Positions 34,662-46,843 of a DNA stretch of 64,000 nt are shown here, one piece after another. Within the stretch, counting starts at the first letter, position 1; each line of letters opens with the position of its first letter. Origin of the DNA: Daedaleopsis sinensis (Eukaryota > Basidiomycota > Agaricomycetes > Polyporales > Polyporaceae). The stretch lies in contig CM066310.1 of NCBI GenBank assembly GCA_033807695.1, positions 2,542,001 to 2,606,000 on the forward strand, read 5' to 3'. The translations under genes and the position numbers were made by a program. A model generated the notes under the pieces. The model had not been told where the DNA came from, did not search any database, and saw only the letters and a program-made list of their open reading frames with translations.

Positions 34662-35757
34662 ATGCGGTGCTCCAGTTCTTTCCTGCTTTTGGAGCTCCTT
34701 TTCCTCGCCCGAGGTGTGTGGATGTCTGCAGTATCTGTTTTAGTATTGCTGACCGTGTCTCGGCTCTAGTGCGGGGAGGAGTCGTCGATCTTCACCTCCC
34801 TGAGTCTGAATTGCAGATCATACCTAGTGTCACCGCACTAGTCAGCGCGGTGGTGTCAACGGTGCGTACACATGCAGGTTCAGTCGCGACTAGTCAACAT
34901 GACACTTGTTTAGAGTGCTTCGGCGCCCTCATCGTCCGCGCCATCTGGTGGGCCATCGTCCGAGTCGCGTCTCACAACGACCGCGGTCCCTCGCACCACG
35001 GCGACCAGCTCCGTTGCGCCCCCATCTTCCCGCGCTCCGACGCTCTCTACGACGACCGCGCCCGTCGCTTCCCAGTCACATCTTACGAGCACCACTGTGC
35101 ATTCGTCTACCACGACCACGCGTCGCGAGTCGAGCTCGAGTCTGAGCTCAAGCCGAAGCACCGTGCATAGCAGCTCCGTCTCTGCTCTCCCCACGCAAAC
35201 ACTATTCCCTATCTCTACGCTCACTAGTTTTGTAACGGTGCACCCACACCAAACGTCAAGTGTTTTGGAGGCCTCTCCCGCCCCGCCCACCACTAGATCC
35301 CTCGGGGCTCAGAGCACCGACTCCGATTCGCAGCACCCCGCGACGACTTCTGCGCTGGAACCGAGTGCACCCTCCGTATCCGGTAGCGCGAACACGTCCG
35401 TCAGCGTGGTGAGTCCCAGTCGCTCCGTCACCCTGTACCGAGTGCTCATGGCTGGCAATACAGAGCACTACGGGGTCTGCCCTGAATGCTACTGCCAGTG
35501 CCAATGCCACGCTCCCGGTTCCGTCAAGCGGGAGCATGTCTCCCAGCAGCCTAGCCTCAAACGCGAGCGCGGTGGGCTCGGGCTCGAGCTCGGTGCCTCT
35601 CACTGTGGTGCCTACTACGAGCACCAACGCGCAAGCGGGCGGGCCTGTGCTGCCGAGCGGCGTGACGTTCGACAACGCGGGGGCGGGCATGCGCGTGCCT
35701 TGCACGCTTGGCTTGGGCGGATTGCTGGGAGTTGCGATCCTAGTTCTCGTTTGGTGA
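34662..35757 (+). CDS. GPI-anchored Ser/Thr-rich protein (array member 5)
   Basis: Unknown function. Exons 34662-34713 (52 nt, signal MRCSSSFLLLELLFLAR), 34770-34861, 34914-35408, 35464-35757; 310 aa, the largest member. The second exon (VRGGVVDLHLPESELQIIPS) corresponds in position to the short N-terminal segment of member 4. The long third exon is a Ser/Thr/Pro stalk (TTTAVPRTTATSSVAPPSS, SSTTTTRRESSSS). The last exon ends GMRVPCTLGLGGLLGVAILVLVW, a GPI-type tail. The acceptor at 35463 was chosen because it alone joins the phase-0 donor to the frame that carries the hydrophobic end. A TATA box lies about 120 nt upstream. Confidence 0.75.
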
Positions 35758-37635
35758 TGCGCAAGTCACGGGGTGAGCCGTAGGGGTGACGCGGACCATT
35801 AATGAGGGTTCAATGGCATTCGTATATCCCAGTCGTTCAGACGTTTCTTTCTTTTCAGCAGCAGGGGTCAAGATATACATATGCAGTTTGGCTCTACAGA
35901 CCGTTCAAAAACCACCATCTCAGAGCTATCCCACTCCGAACAAGTAGCATTTCTGTGAGAAGTCGGAACGATGTTGGTTATTGCATGCCAACAAGTTACT
36001 ACTACAGCCATGCCTGAGTGCGATGGAGTTGTCGGCAGTCTCCGTCGGTCGTAGCTCGGTGAAGCCTGAACGTCGTAATTGCACTCCGGAACCAATATTC
36101 AAAGAAATGACCGTCCTCCGCATGAACTTTCCGACAATCCTATAGGCTTCACACTCACTGTGTCAAATGCATGTGATAAGTGCAGACGACAGAAATGGCA
36201 AATCACTTACCGTTTCCGGCACACTCGTCGGAATTGACAGGTGCATACGTCGTTAGCCTAATGTCGACTGGGCTCGAGGACCGTGCGGAGAGGGTATATA
36301 AGTCCGAAAGTCGACCTTGCCCTCCTTCCGACCCGCCATTGAAGCATCGATATCTCCCGCTCACCTGCCCGTGAAAGTCACGGTTGTAACTCAGCAAGCA
36401 ATACTCCGATACCAGAGTACGCCGTACCTACATCTCATGCGAGCAGAGGCAATAGGAAGGTCGCGGACGCGTCTCTGAAAAGATGGGGGCAAAGTAAGTT
36501 AACGATGTACGTCGTGTCGAAGCAGTTGAAGACTCTTGCGGAAACTCACTTTTTTGTCTTCATTTCGCGCCTAGTCGCCGCACGTGTCACACCCTGTGCC
36601 CAACCTGCAGGAGAAGACAAGACGGCTGGCACGCATACAACCACTGCCGTCGTCTCAGTCTCTCGCGAAAGCACCCTCGAGTGCCAGTAGCTGGCTCATC
36701 GCACCATGGCTATGAGCAAACATGTCCAGTGAGTACGCATAGCCCTTTGCTCGCCAAAGTCTCGCGCACTTGCACGGTCCTTCACAGCTGCGTCCTCGAT
36801 GCTGGTCGAGAGTAGGCCGGTTTTGGAATCATTCCAGGTCGCCAGTGATTGCAGAATCCAGATCGCTGTTTTATCAACAAATAGTTTCTCTCGTGCGCCT
36901 CGAATCCCATCCGTTGCTCGAGTATGGACCAGTCGCTGCTGTGATGCGCAACTACCGCGGCCCGAGTCGATTGTGATTGAACACGTTCGCGCTCACAATT
37001 GTCGACGGGCCCAGGGGGACATGTGGACCGTCAACCCAAGCTTGAAGTCTGTGCGGATGAAGGGCGTCATCGACATGGCAACGGAGTGGATGGGCTCGGG
37101 AAGGGCGGTCAGTGCGGGCTACACACCTTATCCTTAAACCACCATCATCTTGTTCTGTCTGACCGACGCTCCTTGTTCCCAAGCTGGAAGAAACAAGCTC
37201 GCACCCTCGTTCTCTCAAACATACCTTCTTTTGACAACATTCGCGAGCTGCAATCCACGGAGCCGCCGGAGCGGAAGCATACGCGCATCACCGGGACCGG
37301 AAGCAAAATCCGGGGGAGACCGTCGGCTAGAGAGGCGCTGCCAAATTCGGTAGGTTGTTGATGTTTGAAGACGCGCCTGTTCCTGCGATTCCCTCGCGCG
37401 TCCTCTCCCACTGCTCGCCCAACACGAGGCTGCCCGTCGTCATAACACGAGGCCCTCGCGTTCAAGGCCGTCAGCAGCAGTAGCACCCAGCAGCCCGTGT
37501 TCAGCTCGCTGTGCTCACCCTTCACGCTGCCTCCTCCTCCTGCTCCCTCGCAGTCTCATCTAATCTCTACGGACTTTCTTCCTGCCTGGCTAATCTACTG
37601 ACCTTGGATGCTTTTCTCCAACATAATCTACGCCA
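35758..37635. other. intergenic with possible gene debris
   Basis: About 1.9 kb. A TATA element (GGTATATAAG near 36291) has no convincing gene behind it. Around 36925-37110 short frames look protein-like in patches (for example MWTVNPSLKSV near 37021) but are broken by stops and frame changes; family not recognised. Confidence 0.35.
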
Positions 37636-40600
37636 ATGTCACGACAAGAACAGTACGACGCATCAACGCCCGAGTCACCCTCGCCAAAGTCTGCCTCGAG
37701 GCCAAGCTCGGCAGGCAACACGACGGACCAATCCAGAGAACCCGCGCACGGACCAACACCCGTATCCGAAGGCCAGTCGTCGTCTCCCCAGTCGCCCCTC
37801 GGCGTCTCCTCGAGCTCAGAGGGCTATCCGTCGTGGCTTCCCAAGCGTCCCCCTGGTCCTGTCCCTCGTTCCACCATCCAGTCCTCGGTTGCTGGCATCT
37901 TCAGCGAGCCCGGCCCAAGCACTGAGCCCGTCATGGTGGGCAGGAATCCAACCCCACGCTCGGTGCGCATCGTCAGTCTCCAGAGCCAGGCAGAAAAGAG
38001 CACGCGTCGGGAGCCCACCGACCAGTCGCGCGCGTTCTCTGGTCCTGGACACGCTCGCGCCTGGTCGCGCGCGACGAGCGCCGCCTTGACACCCACCCTG
38101 TTCTCCGCTTCGGGAGGCGACGGCCAGCTCCCCCGGCCCAGGTTCAAGTCCCCCGGCCTCAATCTCGAGTTGACCCGGAACCCGTCATGGAAGATGCACT
38201 TGTGGTACTATCTCTTCCCATTCTTCGTCTTCGCACACATTCCCCTTCAAACCTTCTTCGACTTCAACGCTGTGTTCATATTGCTCCTGTGAGTACTGTT
38301 TCTTGTCCCGCTCTACCCCATCTTCATGACATTGTACCGTGTACAGGGTCGCCAAGTTTCCCAATCCCGAGGCACCTGGAGTCGCTGGCTCCGGTCGCAA
38401 CTGGGCTCTTGGCGCAGCTGCGTACATCGCGTGCTGGTTCGCTTGGATTGCTGTAGTCTTCGTCTTGTACGAGATAGTCTATTCCTTCATTCGCCGGTGG
38501 CGAGTCAGTACGTCGCGTTCATACAACTCTATCTGACGCGCGCAGCTGAAGTTTCGCTTCCACAGAACGCCCCTTGATCCTCCCCATCTACTTCTCTTCC
38601 GCAGCCTTCAACTTCGCCGCGATGACTTCCTACGTGAACTTCTGCTTCATGTACCATATCCGGTTATCCGCCTTCGCCGGCGAGCATGGAAGCCTCCTGG
38701 ACGGCCTGGCCGAAACGTTCTACCTCTACGCGCAGAATCTCCCGACGGTTGCGCTCCTCATGCCGCGTGCGGCATTGTGTATGGCCCTGCTCTTCGCGTT
38801 CTCCTCTCCAGAACCGGGCGCTGTCGCGCTCGGAGATGCTGGCATCAGCCGTAGAGACGGGACGTTCTTCCGCGCATCTGATGGAACGCTGACGGACTAT
38901 GCCCGCGGTGTGCTCATTGCGAACGCAGCCTGGACGGCGTGGCGGATACTGGTTCTCATGGTCAGCTGGTGCGTAATCTCTGATGCATCTCCGACTAGTA
39001 GTAGTACTGATTATCGCGGTTGCATCTCTACCTTAGGATCGGTCTCTGGTTCCTCAGCGGGCAGGGCTGCGCCGGCATCTGCGGCCCACGGTACCGCTGG
39101 GAGGAAGAGGACGCGGAGAAGGCCGCGGCGGCGATTAACGACAACGTATCCGACTTCGACACTCTGCCCTGGTCCTGGAAGGAGTGCACGATCTTACGCA
39201 TCAAAGACGCATACGATTTCTGTCTCACGAACAAACCGCCACGCGGCGAGGCCGCTCCGGGGAAGGAAGGCAAACCGCAGGCGAAGGCCCAGGAGGTGAA
39301 CGTCCCGTATGAAGGCATCGAGCGCATCTTCGCCGCCGTCGGCCTTCCGTCGAGTCCGCAGCCCGCCCGGCGTGGCGTCCTGTCGGACGACCTCTTCGAG
39401 AGCCCGCGGCATACGCCTGAGCTCGACGACGGTGCTGCTGCGAAGGTCAAGGCTGCCCCTGAGCTTTCGAAGATCATCCCGCCAGTTGCCGCGGTGCAGC
39501 AACGTGAGAAGCAGGGCTCGGATCCATCGGGGCCGTTGATGAAGCTTCCGTACCCGTTCACTGGATACGGCGCACAAGTCTCCTCTGAGGACGTCGTGCC
39601 ATTCCCGCCGTCTCCTGCTATTGAAGAAAAGGAGGTGCCTATCGAGGGCTCGGAGCCTCACCGCATCGGGGAAGAGGACGAGGAGGAGGCTGAAGGTGAA
39701 GAGGACGAGGAGGGTGAGGAGGAAGAGGAGGAGGAAGAGAGCGAGGTGCCTTCGTCAGAGAGACGCACCTCAGGATCGATGTCCAGCTTGGGACGTCCCG
39801 TCGCATCGCGCTACCCGTTCCAGTTCCGCCGTCCACGAGGAAGCGTTTCGTCCGCATCGCACATAAGCCCACAGACACACTCGACGCCGTACTCGACAAA
39901 CTCGCGTTCTACGCAGTCACGCTCCACCCGTCACTCGCGCTCGACGCAGTCGACAGGGAACGTCGAGTCGACCGATTCGCATTCCCCGCGATCCAACGCC
40001 AGCTCGAACGTGAGCCCTATGCACTCGAGCTTCAGCGGGAGCGTGATCCCCATGCCCCCACGCCATCCGCAGGCTCAGCAAGCACAGCGCAGAGCGCGGG
40101 CAGGGACCGTCCCCGCCGCAGCTCCGTCGTCCCCGGGCTCGCCCTCCCCCGTCCTATTCCCCGGCGGCCGTGCGCGTGCCCGCACGCGCACAGAAAGCAT
40201 GGTCACGGATCCGAACGCGAGCTTTGGCCCGATCCCGATCGGCTCCTTCGAGTCCGACGACGAGGACGACCACGACCACGACGAGTCCCTTATGGACGTG
40301 CCCGAAGCCGAGGGCTCCATCGAAGAGGCCGAGCGCCAGGACAGCGTCGGGCTCCTCTCCGCCGCGCCCAGCCCGCGCACATCGCTCGCGAACCTGCGTC
40401 ACCGCGCCAGCGCGATCTCGCACCGCCGCGCGAACGGCTCGCGCTCGCACTCGGGCGGCTCCGCGTCCGCATCGCACTCCGGGGGCTCCCGCTCCCGCTC
40501 CCGCACGAACTCGGGCACGTCGCTCTCGGACGCCGCGCGCTCACGCGCGCAGTCCCTCATCCAGTCGCTTGGGGCCGCGTCGCGCTCGTCGGTCGACCTC

Positions 40601-41134
40601 GTGCGCTCGCGCACAAACTCGCTCGTTCGCCTCGCAGACTCGCCATACGCCGCGTACGCGTCGACGTCGTCGGAGGCGGTGCTCAGCAGTCCCGAGAACC
40701 ACACGTTCGGCCACCCGCTGCGCGAGCAGTGGCGCGCCGAAGAGGGCATGCACGAGATGTCCGACATTGCCGAGTCGGAGGCGCACGGGCCTGCGGCACG
40801 CGTGTCCCCGGGCGCACTCGGGTCGTCGCAGGAGCTGCACACGGCGCCGTCGACGATCTCGCAGACCGCACCGTCCGTGCACCCGTCCGAATTCAGCGTG
40901 CAGACGGAGCGGGGCGGGGTGCCGATTGCGGGGCGCGAGGTGTCCGCGGAGCAGACGCAGCTGTTGGGCGTGCCCGGCCCCGCGCTGGAGAGCATGCCCG
41001 ACCTGAGCACCGCGCCGCAGTCGTTCATCACCGCGCCGACGAGCCAGGAGGACACGAGCAGCTCGGGGCAGACGCGGCGGACGTGGGCGACGATGGAGCA
41101 CTACACACACGGGGGCGACTGGCCACCGATGTGA
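37636..41134 (+). CDS. large multi-pass membrane protein with disordered termini
   Basis: Family not recognised. Exons 37636-38288, 38347-38507, 38566-38968, 39037-41134; 1,104 aa. Residues 1-185 are Ser/Pro-rich and disordered. Five or six membrane segments follow (about 186-217, 230-258, 274-300, 318-345, 385-412; for example LWYYLFPFFVFAHIPLQ, AYIACWFAWIAVVFVLYEIVY, ILVLMVSWIGLWFL). Then CAGICGPRYRWEEEDAE, a conserved-looking cytosolic segment with SDFDTLPWSWKECTILRIKDAYDF, an acidic stretch rich in Glu, and a Ser/Arg-rich tail of some 500 residues (RSHSGGSASASHSGGSRSRSR). There is no signal peptide. All three introns are 57-68 nt and the frame is unbroken. It may be a plasma-membrane scaffold or transporter-like protein; no function is claimed. 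Confidence 0.85.
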
Positions 41135-41756
41135 TAGCTGCTCACCCTCGTCCCCGCTCTGTCCTCTGACCCGTTCTTCTCGTCCCCGTGTGCGCACCGC
41201 CGACTGTGGACTGGACTGTGGACTGTGGACTGTGCCTGGTTATGACACTGGCTTGCGCGAGTCGTGAGTTCCCTCCGCCCCCGCTATAGCTATTTGTTGC
41301 GCCGCACGCAGGCTGCAGGCTGCTGATCTTATTTGCTGGATCGTCCTTGCTTGTTTATACTTACATCTATTCTTCTGCACATCCCATCCCTCTAGAGCAT
41401 CCCTTCCTGTTTGTTGCATAGTACTATTACCTCCCTCCACCCTACCCCCTCCCTACCCTCCTACCCTCGGGCCTTCCGCTCGACCAACTCTCTGCGCCCC
41501 CCGCCCCTTCCCCGCCTCTCTACCTGTAAAACCACAGAAAGCACCACCCCCAGACCTCCTGATCCTCGCCCTTACGCCCCTACGATACGTTACGCGATAC
41601 CTCCTACCTTTTGGGCCGCCCTCGGGCTCTTTGCGCTCCAGCTGTTTCGCGACTATTGTCATGTTTGATGTGCATACTGACTAGTCCTTGCTAGACTGCT
41701 TACCGTTCCGTACCACAAAATAGTAATGAAAACAGTTAGTGATTTGCCCCTAATTT
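41135..41756. other. intergenic, pyrimidine-rich
   Basis: C/T-rich stretch (41380-41530) between two same-strand genes, probably 3' UTR of the first and promoter or untracked first exon(s) of the second. A small tandem of CTGTGGACTG lies near 41205-41232. Confidence 0.45.
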
Positions 41757-44700
41757 TTGTTTACCAAATGTGGTTGCGTGTATGATCACGTCATGGAAGT
41801 TGTCATAGTAGAACTCTCAAACTCAGCGTTGAACCATATCGTTCTCCTTCCCGCCTTCCTCGGTCTGTCTCAAAGCTCAGCGCTCTTCCTCAACCATCTC
41901 CAGGACCATATCGTCGCGGACGGCAACGCCGACGGACACCGCGCGCGAATGGTGCACCGACCGGCAGACTCGCGCCTGCTCACGAACCTGCTGAGCCACG
42001 AGAAGGACTACTCGAAACACCTCTCCATCCTCCTCGACCACTCCCAGGCGTCGCTCGCGTCTTTCTCAGCCTATGCTTCCGCGTCAGCTCCACCGACCTC
42101 GCAGGTCATCATCGCCGTCGCGGGCGCCCTAGCCGGTGCGGACGACGCGCTACGCAACTATGCCACCGCGGTCGAGCGCTGGCAGGAGCAGTTGAGGGCG
42201 TTGAAGGGCATGGAGGACGACGTGGGGAACATCATCCGGGACCGCGAAATACTGTGAGTGCTACCGTTCTCTCAGCGATGCACACCCCATTCCGACGCGA
42301 GAGGTACCGCGCCAGGGTGACCCGCCTTATCAAGGCGACCAGCAAGCAGAAGCCGAGCCGGGACAGGGACTCCGTGCTCGGGGGCTCGCCCTCCGGCTCG
42401 ACGCTGAGCATCCCGAAGGCCGAGGTCCAGCTCGGACAGAAGATGTCGACCGCCCAGGCCCAGCTGCAGGCGTGCGAAGCCCAGCTCGCGGCGAAGGAGC
42501 AGGAGCTGTACGCGTTCCGCACGCAGACCATCCGGGCCGGCCTGCACGCGCGCTGCAAGGCGATGGTCGAGTGCGGCTGGGCGTGGGGGGAGATGGGCAA
42601 GGAGGGCATCCGGGCGCTGGAGGTGCTCGACACGTCGAACGGCCAAGGTACGTCGTGCGCATTCTTCAGTTCACTGCTTCGTGCGAGTGCATGGTTGCAT
42701 CGGAGGACTCTTCTAGAGGACCCGTGTCAGCGGTTGAGTCGGGAGGACACTCAGTGAAGCGGATGCATCCGCTAGGTTAGTGCAACCTAGGGGATAGAGG
42801 ACAACGAGTCGCACGTCGGCAAATAGGCGGAGGGAGAGCCTGGGCGTGTAGCGATAAATGACAAATGTGGGCGGGTGCATGAGGCTACGAGATGTGCAGC
42901 GCAAACTAGCGTCTGCTCTAGGATTTGTCTGTTCCCGCCAGCGGATAGGCGGAGGGAGAGGGCACTGCTCGTGCTTTGTCCCGATAACGACTACGTTCAG
43001 GGTGCATGTACACCAAACTAGCGGATGCATCTGTGTCACTGAGAACTTACCGAATGAGTTGATGTTGCGTGGATGGGAGACGGTGTGTGTACTAACATAT
43101 CTGCATTGTAGGGAGCCCTTCGATGCACCCATATATGCATAAGCCCGTCCCCTACGAGCGAGCACCGTCTGACGTGTCCTCTATAGCACCATCGCAGTCA
43201 GCGTCACAAATAGGACACGCGCAGGACTATGGTATGCCGGCGAACCCCTCGTGGCGTACTTCCTCTCCTCCGGTTTCACCCCCGCCCAAGCCATACACCC
43301 TCCAGATACCCCCAGCACACTCAATCTCTGAATTCGCCGTGCCGAATGGCAGCGCCCACCCGACTATCGTCGAAGAAACTGGCGGCAGCAGCGCGGAGGA
43401 AGAGGATGAGGCTCCGGTCGAGGTTCACGAGAACCCACGATTCAGCAAAGGCAAGCCGAAAGAGAAACCCAAACCCGTCCCCTCTATCCCGCCCTCCCGT
43501 CACCCTCACGTCTCCTTCTCGGTGCGCGGCCCCAAAAGTGCGTCCAGTGAGAGCCCGCTTCCGAGCACGCACTCTTTGCCTGGCGACTCGTCCACCAAGA
43601 AGCGCAGTCGCGCAGGCTCGGTATTTGGCAGCATCGCTACGCTGTTCAGAGGCTCGCGCCCTGACGCAAACAACTCGCCTAACGACTCCCCGACCAAGTC
43701 CCGGAACGGTTGGCACACACGCATCGACAAGAACCTCGCTTCTGCACGACGAGTAGGTGGAGATAGCTCTGACGACGACGATCCTCAGCTGTCCCACTCG
43801 TATGCTGGCCCCGCTGCTGCTGCGTCCCCGCCTACCTTCATCCTCAATAGCCCTACCAAAGGTCGTACGGGGAACGGAAATGATGGGGACGCGCGGCTGA
43901 AAAAGCGTACCCCGAACCGCAGCTCCATCCAGGCTCATTCATCTTTACGCTCAATCGAAGAGGCAGACAAGGGATACGCGAGCGACACTGTCGCAGAGTC
44001 CATGAGCAAGGCGCGCGCAAAATTGAACCGATCGAAGAGCCCGGCGAAGCGGTCCACTGTCGACGGCTTTGGCGGGTCTGTCAGAGTATCAGGCAGTGTC
44101 GCCAACGGCAATGCGGCAGCGGGCCCTTCCGGTGCTGGGCGACCGAAGAAATCTCCAGCCGTCAACGCGGTGTTCGCGGCGGAGGGCGCATCGCTGTCGC
44201 GCAACTCGTCCATATCCAAGAATTCGGTCAACAGTGTTGCGAGCGCCCCCCCTAATACGACTGCCATCACCCATGCGACGCTTGGACGCCACAGCTCTCC
44301 TCCCAGAAAGCGGACCGCATCGCTCGACGTGCAGCCCTCATCCAAGAACGCTAGCCAGTCTGCGACAATGACCGCTGTCAATGGGCACAAGCGCACCGCG
44401 TCAACATCCGCCCCTCCCTCGCACGCGACCTTGTCGAACGGCGAGAGCCTGATGAGCATTGTCGAAGGCATCTCCCGCATGAACAAGCAGGCGGCGCTCA
44501 GGCAGGACCCGGACCTGCTCCTCGTCGTGCCCAAGGCGCCCGGGCCGATCAACATCGCGCTGAGCGAAAGCCTCGGCGAGCTGCCCATCGTCCGGACAAG
44601 CCCAAGCCCGCCCCACCCTCCCACACACTCTCCCGTAGACAGAGACAGGTCCCCGACCCGCAGTGCGTCCGTGCGGCAAGCACGCCAGAAGAGCGCGACC

Positions 44701-45576
44701 GTGCAGCACGCGGAGGAGGGCAACTACCGCAACTCGCTGCTGCTCGCGGGCTCGGTGTCTGCGCCGTCGCTTCCCCTGCATCCTCCCTCGTCCGCCTCGC
44801 CGAACGTTACCCCGAGCAACCAGTCGAAGCCGCTGCCGAAGAGCCCGCTCCGCTCAGCGTTGAGGAATACAAGCCGAACGCCATCGCCCATTCCGCCTGC
44901 TCGCCCGCCGCTCAACATCAATGGCGCGGTGCATAATCTAAATAGCAGCCCGTCGTCGGGTACAGCGTCGCTCGCGCCGGTCATGCTGCCCGTCCAGCAG
45001 GTATTTGCGCCGGCCATCGCAGCGATACCTGCTCCGGAGGCGGGGTCCCCAACGTCAACCGCGGCCAGGCCGATACTGCCACGGCGTGAGAGCGACGTGT
45101 CGTCGGTGTCGTCGTACGAGACCGTGCACGAAGAGCTCGACGACGACGAGCCTGCGTCGCCCGCCCCAGCCCCTGCGTCCGCACCCCATCAGCCTGTACC
45201 TCCCACGCTCGCGTCCGCGTTGCACCATTCTCCCCCGCTGCTCCCAGAGCGCGCCCGGGACGGGAGCGAGCTGTCGCATTCGACGGACTCGACGGTGCTC
45301 CACCCGCCCGCGGACGGCCAGCCGCCGCGGCGACGGAAGAGCGTGCGGATGTCCCTGCCCCCGACGTTCTCCGCGACCCCGCCGGCGATCGATGATGCGG
45401 ACGACACGCACGCGCCGTGGGCGTCCCCTGGGGGAGGCAGCATCTCTCCGCGCGAGTGGCGCACGCGCATCGAGGCGCATGGGGTGCGGGACGTGTGGGC
45501 GGACTCGAGCGACGAGGACGAGTCTGAGTATAGTGCTGCGAAGCGGATGCTTGCGCGGCTCTCGAGGCACCATTAG
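41757..45576 (+). CDS. helical (BAR-like?) protein with long disordered Ser/Pro-rich tail
   Basis: Family not firmly recognised. Exons 41757-42253, 42316-42647, 43112-45576. Residues about 50-280 form a charged helical region (SRLLTNLLSHEKDYSKHL, LAGADDALRNYATAVERW, VGNIIRDREILVTRLIK, LQACEAQLAAKEQELYAF), compatible with a BAR- or IVY1-like membrane-curving domain; that is inference from pattern only. The remaining roughly 820 residues are disordered, rich in Ser/Pro with basic patches, ending SEYSAAKRMLARLSRHH. The start is uncertain: the ATG at 41757 opens the frame, but the sequence before DHIVADGN (41907) looks less coding and an upstream exon with an acceptor at 41906 is possible. Intron 2 is 464 nt because it contains a 294-bp TIR element. 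Confidence 0.75.
42750..43043. mobile_element. MITE-like TIR element within an intron
   Basis: 294 bp with imperfect terminal inverted repeats of about 35 nt: it begins CTCAGTGAAGCGGATGCAT and its reverse complement begins CTCAGTGACACAGATGCAT. The left end contains the 16-nt perfect palindrome AGCGGATGCATCCGCT. Internally ATAGGCGGAGGGAGAG occurs twice. It lies entirely between the splice sites at 42648 and 43111. Confidence 0.7.
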
Positions 45577-46084
45577 CTCTGACTGACCCTCACTGCACTG
45601 GTACTGGTACTGTGGGACAGATGCATCTCATTTTCTCTGCCTCAGCACTATTCCGTGCACATCCCCTTCTATCGTATTCATCTCCTGAGGACTGAAGATG
45701 GAAGCCTACTACCTGAAGGCTGCTGCCAGCGCTCGGATGTATATTACAGATATTCTTATCCTACTACTCGTTGTAATCGTATATTCTGTCTATTCCCCTA
45801 CAGCGTGGGCTCTACCTGATGAAGGACTGGGTGAGCCCAGGGTGATTATCGACGGAGGAGCTCGACCCCGAGGGCCCGACGCGGAGGCCTACACGGGACC
45901 CTACAGGCTATAGCGGGACCCTTTCAGATTTCTTTAAGAGCTTGAAGATGTTACGTAATGCGGTCACATAGACGCTCGAGCCTGAAGGCCCCCGGGCCTT
46001 GGACGGAGGCGACTCGGAGCTCTTTCTTCGCGAACCACTCGAGTGCCCCATCCTCCTCCTCCCAGACGCGTACCTCTGCACACT
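45577..46084. other. intergenic; SUMO promoter
   Basis: About 500 bp. A 71-codon frame with one hydrophobic segment starts at 45698, but it has no further support. Otherwise only promoter and 3' flank. Confidence 0.45.
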
Positions 46085-46843
46085 ATGGCCGACCAAGAAC
46101 CAGGAGCGTCCCAGGACGCGCAGCCAAAGATGGAGGAGCCAAACGCCCCCATCAATATTAAGGTATGTCCCCGGACGAACCCAGCAGCCCGCCCTCCGCG
46201 TCGGCTGCAGACTGAGAGTGTCGAGACACGGCCACGGCGTCGGTGGCGGGTGCGGATGATCAGACACAGTGTGCTGACTGCTTGCTGGGCAGGTCGTCAC
46301 TCAGACGAACGAAGAAGTGTTCTTCAAAATCAAGCGCAACACGAAACTGAGCAAGCTCCAAGGAGCGTACGCGAATAAGGTTGGCAAGGATGTGAGCAGC
46401 ATTCGGTAAGTCTCATTCCTACTGCCGCCCCCGCCCGCCCTCCGCCTCCCCGCTCGCTGTGGCCCGCCGTGCCGCCGGCGGTCGGTGGCACGGATTCTGG
46501 ATGGGCATCCGGGAGATTCGGCGCTTCGCGTACCAGCGGAAGGAGGAGCGCGCATCTGTCGTCGTCGTCTTTCTTGCTGACTGCGATTTGGGCTACAGAT
46601 TTCTGTACGACGGCCAGAGGATCAACGACGACGACACACCATCCTCGCTGGAGATGGATGACAACGGTACGCTGCGCTCGCTCGCTCGTCTGACCGCGTC
46701 CAGGATCATGCTGACCGCATGTCGTTGCTTTTGCGCAGATACGATCGATGTCATGGTAGAACGTATGTGCGATCGCCCTGCTCCTGCTTCTCCGGACGCT
46801 GACGATGTGTGTGCTGTTTGCAGAGGTTGGAGGCTCCGCGTGA
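46085..46843 (+). CDS. smt3: SUMO (Smt3-type ubiquitin-like modifier)
   Basis: Small ubiquitin-like modifier conjugated to lysines of nuclear proteins. Exons 46085-46162, 46293-46405, 46599-46666, 46739-46762, 46824-46843; 100 aa, the normal size. Visible: flexible acidic N-terminus (MADQEPGASQDAQPKMEEP), beta-grasp core with VFFKIKRNTKLSKLQGAY and RFLYDGQRINDDDTPSSLEM, then DTIDVMVEQVGGSA. The di-glycine at residues 97-98 is followed by only two residues (SA) to be removed by Ulp1-type protease. The two smallest exons (24 and 20 nt) are needed to reach the di-glycine. Introns 1 and 2 are rather long (130 and 193 nt). Intact. Confidence 0.96.

Noticed and set aside
40170..41197. Arg/Ala-rich frames on both strands in the tail of the multi-pass membrane protein gene
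   Set aside because: Shadow frames of a GC-rich Ser/Arg-coding region; composition is an artefact of codon usage.
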